64,000 nt of DNA from Brevundimonas vesicularis (lineage in GTDB: Bacteria > Pseudomonadota > Alphaproteobacteria > Caulobacterales > Caulobacteraceae), in the NCBI RefSeq assembly GCF_027105095.1, contig NZ_CP114278.1:2702501-2766500 (forward strand), in the 5' to 3' direction. Shown one piece after another: positions 57,708-64,000 of this stretch; the stretch's first letter is position 1, and each line of letters starts with the position of its first letter. A model generated the notes under the pieces. The model saw only the letters and a list, made by a program, of their open reading frames with translations. It searched no databases and was not told the DNA's origin. A program made the position numbers and the translations under genes.

Positions 57708-57741
57708 GGGTTCTCTCTCTATTCTAAGAGGCGGGCGCCGA

Positions 57742-58254
57742 TCAGGCGGCTTGGTCGACGGCGGCCATGTCGGCCAGGGTTGCGGCTTCGCCGGTCGTGG
57801 ACAGCAGGCGGGGCAGATTGATCAGGACGACGAAACCATCATCCCGCCGCACAACGCCGGAGATGTAGTCCGATCGCCACTTGATCCCGAAATCAGGCGC
57901 GGGCTCGATCTGGTCGGCGGCGAAGGCGGTGACCTCAAACACGCGGTCGGCGACCAGACCCAGGCTCAGCATTCGGTCTTCCAGCGCAATGTCCAGCACC
58001 AGGATGCGGGTGTTCAACGTCGGCTCGACCGGGGCCATTCCCAGGCGGATCCGAAGATCCGCCGTGGGAACGCCCTGACCGCGGACATCCGTCAGACCCA
58101 GCAGATAGGCGGGGCTGTTGGGGATCCGCGAGGGGGTCTGATAGGTCAGGATTTCCCTGACCAGACCGACCGGCGTGGCGAACACCTCTGCGCCGAGGCC
58201 GAAAGTGACATACTGCCCTTCGGCTGCGGCTCGTTTTTCGCCAGGCGCGGACAT
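57742..58254 (-). CDS. cheW: Chemotaxis coupling protein CheW (copy 1)
   Basis: A 170-residue CheW domain protein. YVTFGLGAEVFATPV opens the fold, GLTDVRGQGVPTADLRIRLG is the second subdomain, and the C-terminal helix follows FVVLINLPRLLS. It links the receptor tip to CheA. The start overlaps the mcp stop by 4 bases (ATGA), so its dosage is coupled to the receptor. Confidence 0.92.
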   Translation of the reverse strand: MSAPGEKRAAAEGQYVTFGLGAEVFATPVGLVREILTYQTPSRIPNSPAYLLGLTDVRGQGVPTADLRIRLGMAPVEPTLNTRILVLDIALEDRMLSLGLVADRVFEVTAFAADQIEPAPDFGIKWRSDYISGVVRRDDGFVVLINLPRLLSTTGEAATLADMAAVDQAA

Positions 58255-60065
58255 CAGGCGCTCTCCCGGAAGTCCATGTCCTCGGCATCGGCGCCGCCGC
58301 TGGTCAGGTCAAGAGCGAAGCCTTTCACCCGCGCCTGCTGGGCGTGGACCGGAGACTTGGCAGGGCTCGACTTGGCGACGGGGCGGCCGGCGGGTCTGGC
58401 GGACGCTTTGAAGGTCGAGGCGCGGGCGGGGGCGCGGGCGGCAGGCCGGCCGCCGGCGGCGTCCGTGCGGAAGAAGGCGATCGACGTCTGAAGCTCTTCG
58501 GCCTGGGCCGCCAATTCCTCGGAGGTCGCCGACATCTGCTCGGACGCGCCGGCGTTCTGTTGGGTCACCTTGTCCAGTTGCTGGATGGCCTCGTTGATCT
58601 GATTGGCGCCCACGTCCTGTTCACGGCAGGCTGCGGAGATTTCCGAGACCAGTTCGGCGGTCTTGCGGATGTCTGGCACCAGGCGTTGCAGCATGTCGCC
58701 GGCTTCCTGGGCCGCCTTGACCGTGTCGCCCGAGACCGAGCTGATTTCGGCGGCGGCGGTCTGGCTGCGCTCGGCCAGTTTGCGGACTTCGGACGCCACC
58801 ACCGCAAAGCCCTTGCCGTGTTCGCCGGCGCGGGCCGCCTCGACCGCCGCATTCAGCGCCAGCAGGTCGGTCTGGCGGGCGATCTCCTGCACGATGCCGA
58901 TCTTTTCGGCGATGGTGCGCATGGCGTCCACCGCGCGGGTCACGGCCTCGCCGCTCAGTTCGGCGTCCTTGGCCGACTGACGCGAGATCTTCTCGGTCTG
59001 GGCTGCATTGTCGGCATTCTGTTTGATGTTGGCGGCCATCTCCTCCATCGAGGCGGAGGCCTGTTCAGCGGCGGCGGCCTGTTCGGTCGCGCCCTGGCTC
59101 ATCTGCTCCGAGGTGGCAGACAGTTCCTGGCTGCCCGAGGAGACGTTGTCGGCGGCCGACAGGGCGTCGGAGACGACGCCGCGCAGACGCTCCACCATCG
59201 ACTGCAGCGACAGGCCCAGGGTGTCCTTGTCCGACAAAGGCTTGGGCTGGACCGTCAGATCACCTTGAGCGATCTCGTCGGCCATGGCGGCCGTCGCCTT
59301 CAGATTGTCGGTCATCCGGTTCACCGTATCGACCAGATCCTTGATCTCGTCATTGGTCGTGACCTTGATGTCCTGATCCAGGTCGCCGATGGCGACGGCC
59401 TCGATGGCCGTCGAGACCTTGCGAAGGCCCAGGGTGACGGTGCGGGAAATCCAAAGGGCGGCGATCACGCCGATGACCAGACCGGCGACGACAAGGGCGA
59501 TGAACAGGGCGCGGGACTCGGCGAAGACCTTGTCGCCCTCGACGCTGGCGGCCTTTCCGCCGTCGACGTTGAGATTGACCAGCTTCAGCAGATCGGCCGA
59601 CATGTCGTCATAGAGCGGCTTGCTGGACAGCATGGTCTGGGCGGCGGCCTCGTTCTGGTTGGCGCGCGAGAGGCTCAGCATCCGCTCGCCGTCCCTCAGA
59701 TAATTGTCGAACTTGCCGGCGAACTGATTGTAGAGCGCGCGCTCCTCGTTCGAGGAGATCAGGGCCTCATAGCTTGTCCGTTCGTTTTTGATCGTATCGA
59801 GCGTGGCGGCGATGTCTTTCTCGACGGCGGCCATGCGCGCCGGATCGGTCGAGGTGATGTGGGTGTACTGCTGGGCCCGCAGATCCGAGGTCGCCGTGTT
59901 GATGCTGTGGATGGCGTCGATGCTCGGCATCCAGTTTTCAGTGATCACGGTCGACTGGTCGTTGACCGCGCTCATCTTCATGACGCCGACCCCCCCCAGA
60001 ATCATGGAGATCGCTAGGACGGCGGCGAAGGCCCCGGCTAGTTTTGCTTTAATCGTTAAGCGCAT
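58254..60065 (-). CDS. Methyl-accepting chemotaxis protein (4HB sensor, HAMP)
   Basis: A 603-residue transmembrane chemoreceptor with TM1 at about residues 10-30, a periplasmic four-helix-bundle sensor (about 31-186), TM2 at 187-207, HAMP to about 262 and a signalling domain with the hairpin tip [20 protein letters not shown] near residue 405. The tail is rich in Ala, Arg and Pro with no CheR-tether pentapeptide. The ligand is unknown. Methylation helices carry several EE/QE pairs. It is followed immediately by cheW. Confidence 0.93.
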   Translation of the reverse strand: MRLTIKAKLAGAFAAVLAISMILGGVGVMKMSAVNDQSTVITENWMPSIDAIHSINTATSDLRAQQYTHITSTDPARMAAVEKDIAATLDTIKNERTSYEALISSNEERALYNQFAGKFDNYLRDGERMLSLSRANQNEAAAQTMLSSKPLYDDMSADLLKLVNLNVDGGKAASVEGDKVFAESRALFIALVVAGLVIGVIAALWISRTVTLGLRKVSTAIEAVAIGDLDQDIKVTTNDEIKDLVDTVNRMTDNLKATAAMADEIAQGDLTVQPKPLSDKDTLGLSLQSMVERLRGVVSDALSAADNVSSGSQELSATSEQMSQGATEQAAAAEQASASMEEMAANIKQNADNAAQTEKISRQSAKDAELSGEAVTRAVDAMRTIAEKIGIVQEIARQTDLLALNAAVEAARAGEHGKGFAVVASEVRKLAERSQTAAAEISSVSGDTVKAAQEAGDMLQRLVPDIRKTAELVSEISAACREQDVGANQINEAIQQLDKVTQQNAGASEQMSATSEELAAQAEELQTSIAFFRTDAAGGRPAARAPARASTFKASARPAGRPVAKSSPAKSPVHAQQARVKGFALDLTSGGADAEDMDFRESA

Positions 60066-60152
60066 TTCAGAGCCCCCTTTGTTGATGTCAGGCCGGTGAA
60101 TTTTCGAGATCGGAGCGCTCGGACAGAAGCCGTCCTGACGCGGTTGGATTGG

Positions 60153-60665
60153 CTAGTGGCGGGTCGCGGACGCGATTGAATGACGCGGCTCCCGCTGCTG
60201 ATTGAAGAGGGTCTGGAGAGCTGGAACGACGATGAACTCGCCGTCTCGCTTGACCAGACATTGGACGAACTCAGGCCGCCAGCGCATGCCGACGCTTGGC
60301 GGCGCCTCCGCGTCGGCCCGCGCCAGGGTCGTGACCTCGTGAACCTTGTCGGTACGCAGCCCGACCAGGGTCGGCTCACCGTCCAGATCGATCTCGATCA
60401 CGACGATGCGGCTATCGATGGTGGGCTCGCCGCGCTCCATGGCGAAGGCGACCCGCAGGTCCGACAGAGGAATGACCTTGCCGCGGAAGTTAATGACCGC
60501 CCCGACGAAGGCGCTGGCTCCCGGAACCGCCGTCTCCGGCGCCAGATCGATGATCTCCTGCACCGCCACGGCTTCAAGGGCGAACATTTCCCCGTTCAGT
60601 TCGAAGGTGAGAACCTCGATCTGCTCGGCTCCGGTCCAGCCTGGCGTACCGGCCACGCCGCTCAT
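60153..60665 (-). CDS. cheW: Chemotaxis coupling protein CheW (copy 2)
   Basis: A 170-residue CheW protein with QIEVLTFELNGEMFALEAVAV at the start and AVINFRGKVIPLSDLR in the second subdomain. It is only distantly similar to the first CheW of this operon. The start overlaps the cheA stop by 4 bases (ATGA). Two CheW paralogues could couple different receptors to CheA. Confidence 0.92.
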   Translation of the reverse strand: MSGVAGTPGWTGAEQIEVLTFELNGEMFALEAVAVQEIIDLAPETAVPGASAFVGAVINFRGKVIPLSDLRVAFAMERGEPTIDSRIVVIEIDLDGEPTLVGLRTDKVHEVTTLARADAEAPPSVGMRWRPEFVQCLVKRDGEFIVVPALQTLFNQQREPRHSIASATRH

Positions 60666-62674
60666 ACCGCTTCGCGCATCTGCGCCTCCTGCTGCTGGCC
60701 CTTGGCGACCAGGTGACCGACGTCCAGGATCAGCGCGACGGCGCCGTCACCCAGGATCGTGGCGCCCGAGAAGGTCGGCAGGCCGGAATGAAGCTTGGAC
60801 ATCGACTTAATCACCGTCTGGTGGTCGCCGATGATTTGATCGACGACCAGGCCGATGCGCTCGGCGCCGGTCGAGACCACGACCACCTTCTGGTGCAGTT
60901 CGGGCGGCGTGCCGGTGTCGAACATCTCGCGCAGACGCAGGAACGGCACCAGGCTGTTGCGCAGCGAGATGAAGCTGCGGCCGCGCGAGCGCAGATCCTC
61001 GTCCAGCGACAGCTCCAGACACTCCTCGACCGCGTCCAGCGGGATGACGTAGCGGCCATGGCCGACCCGCACCAACAGGCCGTCGATGATGGCCAGGGTC
61101 AGCGGGATGCGCAGCGACACCTCCGACCCCTCTCCGGGGCGGCTGGCGATGTCGATGGAGCCGCGCAGGCCCTCGATGGTGCGCTTCACCACGTCCATAC
61201 CGACGCCGCGGCCCGACAGGTTGGTGACGGCCGCCGCCGTCGAGAAGCCGGGATGGAAGATCATCTGCAGCAGGTCATGATCGCTGATCGCCGCGCCGGG
61301 CTCGATCAACCCCTGGCTCTCAGCCTTGGCGCGGACGCGGTCGCGGTCGATGCCCCGGCCGTCGTCGCGGATGGTGATGACCACCTCGCCGCCCGACTGA
61401 TGGGCCGACAGACGGATGCGCCCCGTGGCGGGCTTGCCTGCGGCGGTCCGGTCCTCGGCCATCTCCAGTCCATGGTCGGCGGCGTTGCGGATCAGGTGGA
61501 CCAAGGGGTCGGCCAGACGTTCGATGACCGTCTTATCGATCTCGGTGCTCTCGCCGTCGGTCGACAGCTCAATGGCCTTGCCGGTTTCGCGCGCCAGATC
61601 GTGAACCAGACGGCGGAACCGACCGAACAGGGTCGAGACCGGCACCATCCGCAGCACCATCATCGTATCGCGCAGTTCGCCCGACAGGCGTTCGATCTCC
61701 TCGGAGACCGCGCGCAGAGCCATATCGGTTCCGGCGTTGGAAAGCTGGCTCAGTCGCGACTGGGCGATCACGAGCTCCCCGACCCGGTCCATCAGTTCAT
61801 CGAGACGATCGGCGGGAACGCGAACGCTTTCCGTCACCTTGGTGGATTTTGCGGCGCCGGCGTCAACGGGGTCGGCGCCGGATGCCACCGGGACCTTGGC
61901 GGCTTCGACCGGCTCTATCTGCGGGGCTGCCGTTTTCTCAGCGACCGAAGCCGGCGCGTCCGGGTGCGCATTTTCAACGGCGTCGCACAGTTCGGCGTCC
62001 ACGGCTTCGATGCTCAAGGTCATCTCGTCCATGACGAAGATGAAGACGTCCTCGATCGCCGCCCGCCCCTGATCCGTCGTCAGGGTGACCGTCCAGCCGA
62101 GGTAGAGGTCAGTCGGCTCCATCCGGCCCAGAGCCGGAACACGCGACGCATCGACGACGACATGAGCGTCACCCAAATCCCGCAGCTCATTCAGCAGAGC
62201 CAAAGGGTTGGAGCCGTTGCGAAAGGCGTCGGCAGGAAGCTCGAACTTCACTCGCCAGGTCGTCGCCTTAGGAGGCGGCGCCTCAGCGGGCGCCCCGGCG
62301 TCGTCGGCGTCGCGCACCGCACGCTCCAGATCAGCCAGCAGGGCATCGCCCGCTGCCCCGTGCGCGCCCGAGGGGTCCTCCAGCAGACGACGCATATGAT
62401 CGCGGGCGGCGAGAACCGCCGAGACCAGATCCTTGGTCGCCGCCACCTCACCCTTGCGGACGCGGTCGAAGGCGGTTTCGCAATGGTGGGTGAAGCCGGC
62501 CAGGGCGTCGAAGCCGAACATGGCCCCCGATCCCTTCAGCGTGTGCAGCCCCCGAAACACCGCATCCACCAGATCCCGATCTTCAGGCCGGTCCAGCAGA
62601 TCCAGCAGGCCCTGTTCGATCAGTTCGAGGTTCTCGCGCGCCTCAACCTGAAAGATGGCGATGGCTTCGTTCAT
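60662..62674 (-). CDS. cheA: Chemotaxis histidine kinase CheA
   Basis: A 670-residue kinase. The P1 HPt domain has the phosphoacceptor His44 in FRGLHTLKGSGAM. A long linker region without a clear P2 domain follows. The dimerisation helix begins at VRVPADRLDELMDRVGE, then comes the HATPase (LIRNAADHGLE, DDGRGID, GRGVGMDVV), and a CheW-like C-terminal domain (PLDAVEECLEL) ends the protein. The ATG at 62674 is the real start; an upstream open frame in the same phase is not coding. The ATG overlaps the cheY stop by 4 bases. Confidence 0.95.
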   Translation of the reverse strand: MNEAIAIFQVEARENLELIEQGLLDLLDRPEDRDLVDAVFRGLHTLKGSGAMFGFDALAGFTHHCETAFDRVRKGEVAATKDLVSAVLAARDHMRRLLEDPSGAHGAAGDALLADLERAVRDADDAGAPAEAPPPKATTWRVKFELPADAFRNGSNPLALLNELRDLGDAHVVVDASRVPALGRMEPTDLYLGWTVTLTTDQGRAAIEDVFIFVMDEMTLSIEAVDAELCDAVENAHPDAPASVAEKTAAPQIEPVEAAKVPVASGADPVDAGAAKSTKVTESVRVPADRLDELMDRVGELVIAQSRLSQLSNAGTDMALRAVSEEIERLSGELRDTMMVLRMVPVSTLFGRFRRLVHDLARETGKAIELSTDGESTEIDKTVIERLADPLVHLIRNAADHGLEMAEDRTAAGKPATGRIRLSAHQSGGEVVITIRDDGRGIDRDRVRAKAESQGLIEPGAAISDHDLLQMIFHPGFSTAAAVTNLSGRGVGMDVVKRTIEGLRGSIDIASRPGEGSEVSLRIPLTLAIIDGLLVRVGHGRYVIPLDAVEECLELSLDEDLRSRGRSFISLRNSLVPFLRLREMFDTGTPPELHQKVVVVSTGAERIGLVVDQIIGDHQTVIKSMSKLHSGLPTFSGATILGDGAVALILDVGHLVAKGQQQEAQMREAV

Positions 62675-62994
62675 CGCCCCAGCACCTTCTTGGCGATCCG
62701 CACCAGTTGGTCGGGATCGAAGGGTTTGGTCAGCCAGCCCGTGGCGCCCGCCGCCTTGGCCCGCGCCTTCATGCCCTCGTCGGACTCTGTGGTCAGGAAC
62801 ACGATCGGCACACCCATCTGCTCGGGCATACGGCGCATCTCCTCGATCATGGTTAGGCCGTCCATGACTGGCATGTTCAGATCGGTGATGATCAGGTCGA
62901 AGGCGCTGGCCTTGGCCTTGGCGATGCCCTCCGCGCCGTCGGCGGCCTCGGCCACCGAATAGCCCGCGCCGGTCAGGGCGATCTTCAGCGCCAT
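62671..62994 (-). CDS. cheY: Chemotaxis response regulator CheY, N-terminally truncated
   Basis: A 107-residue receiver remnant. The phosphoacceptor Asp in LIITDLNMPVMDG, the Thr in VFLTTES and the Lys in LTKPFD are present. The N-terminus is missing: homologues of about 121 residues begin with a VVDDS acidic pocket. Here only the codons for D-S-I-R-M remain before an in-frame TAG at 63010-63012. The first methionine (62994) is the internal one of SIRM, so without the acidic pair the product would not bind Mg2+ or be phosphorylated. The break coincides with the switch to phage-like sequence at about 63003. Confidence 0.88.
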   Translation of the reverse strand: MALKIALTGAGYSVAEAADGAEGIAKAKASAFDLIITDLNMPVMDGLTMIEEMRRMPEQMGVPIVFLTTESDEGMKARAKAAGATGWLTKPFDPDQLVRIAKKVLGR

Positions 62995-64000
62995 GCGAAT
63001 GCTGTCCCACTACATCGAGGACATCGACGGCACTCTCCTGCTGCGCGACGGTAACATGGGGCCGCGCCGGTCGCGCAAGGGTCTGCTGTCGTTCAATGGA
63101 CAGTGGAATCGAGCGGTCGCGCCGCGTGACCTGACGAACGCCGCCTGGGTCAAGGCGAACGCAACCGCCACCCTGAACCAGATCGGCCGCGAGGGATCGG
63201 CCAACACCGCTTCGCTCCTGACCTTCACGGCGGATAACGGCACGGTCACGCAGGCCATCACCAACGCCTCAATCCTGCGGCGTCTCTACTTCGACGTGAA
63301 GCGTGTGTCGGGAACTGACCCGCTGGAATTCAGCTTCGACAACGGAGTGACGTGGTATTCGATCACGCCCGCAGGAACGGGCTGGAACCGCGCCAAGTCG
63401 TCCCTTCAAACCGTAACCGACCCGGCGATTATCCTGCGGGGGAAGAACGGGAACAGCTTTGTGCTGGACTTCATCAACCTGATGGAGCCGCGCGAAGGCC
63501 TGTCCTCGACCATCCCTGACATCATCCGCTTGACCTCTGCGACAGGCGTTGGCCGAGACCGAATTCACCACACTGATACGTCGAACGGCGGCGGTCCCTC
63601 GGGCGAGCAGGGCATCAACATAGTTCGTTCGCGATACACGCACGGCCTGTTCGCTGAGCTTTGCTACATGAACACGGCATCGCTAGTGGCGACGCTGGGA
63701 GGCCTCACAGTAAATGTGCAGGCGACGCCTTCACCGACAATCGTGGTCGTAAACAGCACTGATGCCGTGGAGCAGGTCAGCGCTCCGCTAAACCTAGACG
63801 CTGGCAACTTCACGACGTTCAACAAGATCTTCTACTTCCGCACCCCAACCGAGCTTAGGCTGGCGGTTAATGGCGTGCTGTATCGGACTACGAGCGTCCG
63901 CGACTACACAGCCGCCGTAAGTCACGACTTCGCAACTAACGGAGGCGGCAGCGCTCTGGAAGGCCTCGTGAAGCGCCAGATCTGGTTCGACGATAGCCGA
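62993..64000 (+). CDS. Phage tail/spike-like protein, partial at the right edge
   Basis: An open frame of 336 codons without a stop runs to the last base of the window. The translated segment has a jelly-roll-like block common in phage tail and head-spike fibre proteins (NAAWVKANATATLNQIG, then LTFTADNGTVTQAIT, FSFDNGVTWYSIT). A more varied beta-rich region follows. Its codon usage is looser (CTA, GTA and AGG used often) and its GC is lower than that of the chemotaxis genes. Two in-frame ATGs (62993, 62999) lie in or next to cheY and lack a ribosome binding site, so the true N-terminus may be lost. It could be a prophage gene or an unrelated contig joined here. Confidence 0.75.
   Translation, partial: MRMLSHYIEDIDGTLLLRDGNMGPRRSRKGLLSFNGQWNRAVAPRDLTNAAWVKANATATLNQIGREGSANTASLLTFTADNGTVTQAITNASILRRLYFDVKRVSGTDPLEFSFDNGVTWYSITPAGTGWNRAKSSLQTVTDPAIILRGKNGNSFVLDFINLMEPREGLSSTIPDIIRLTSATGVGRDRIHHTDTSNGGGPSGEQGINIVRSRYTHGLFAELCYMNTASLVATLGGLTVNVQATPSPTIVVVNSTDAVEQVSAPLNLDAGNFTTFNKIFYFRTPTELRLAVNGVLYRTTSVRDYTAAVSHDFATNGGGSALEGLVKRQIWFDDSR

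Noticed and set aside
55811..62962. Long plus-strand frames antisense to the che genes (for example 55811-56887, 58344-60017, 60713-62962)
   Set aside because: They are reverse shadows of CheB, the MCP and CheA, with no start signals or family features.

Overview
The window is high-GC alphaproteobacterial DNA, almost certainly from the Caulobacteraceae and most likely Brevundimonas. The evidence is a 16S rRNA 5' portion, a holdfast-anchor operon (hfaA-hfaB-hfaD), a TipF-like flagellar positioning protein, several TonB-dependent receptors, DUF2093 and a dense alphaproteobacterial chemotaxis operon. Genus assignment is inference; a 16S search would settle it.

Left part (1-23.7 kb). The 5' part of a 16S gene runs off the left edge, with its promoter near 1 kb. 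Then come a CBS-domain protein, a rhomboid protease, the hfaABD operon, an M16 peptidase, an unrecognised Asn/Cys-rich secreted protein and ileS. Housekeeping and envelope genes follow: a Kef-type antiporter, DUF2093, an M23 peptidase, a response regulator, a lipid A-type acyltransferase, an SDR, tipF, a HAD hydrolase, a MaoC hydratase, ribF, a gamma-carbonic anhydrase and phoH. Two families of palindromic interspersed repeats sit between genes (12649-12790, 19372-19515 and 23501-23627).

Middle part (23.7-39 kb). An exopolysaccharide block encodes UDP-glucose dehydrogenase, a UDP-glucuronate epimerase-like enzyme, an outer-membrane beta-barrel and a Wzc-type tyrosine autokinase. A lipoprotein, an SLC13 permease, a small methyltransferase-like protein and a two-gene glycosyltransferase/GINT1-like pair come next. 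A FecI/FecR/FecA-type trio (ECF sigma factor, anti-sigma factor, STN-domain TonB receptor) closes this part.

Glycan part (39.3-53.7 kb). A TonB receptor broken by two compensating frameshifts is followed by a secreted protein. A LacI-controlled beta-glucan utilisation locus comes next: MFS importer, LacI regulator, GH30 lipoprotein, TonB receptor, GH3 lipoprotein and a flavin-dependent halogenase-like protein. Two near-identical palindromic operators (45649 and 47211) tie GH30 and the receptor to the LacI protein. The receptor would take in oligosaccharides, the GH30 and GH3 enzymes would cut them, and the MFS protein would import the products.

Right part (53.9-64 kb). A minus-strand chemotaxis operon reads cheY(truncated)-cheA-cheW-mcp-cheW-cheR-cheB. 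Converging on it is a soluble coiled-coil protein that combines a degenerate MCP-like tip, a CheZ-like DxxxQ motif and an acidic CheZ-like tail. It is the best candidate here for an undescribed chemotaxis component. cheY is cut off after its DSIRM region, and from about 63000 to the right edge the sequence becomes an open phage tail/spike-like reading frame. This is either a mobile-element insertion or an assembly chimera.
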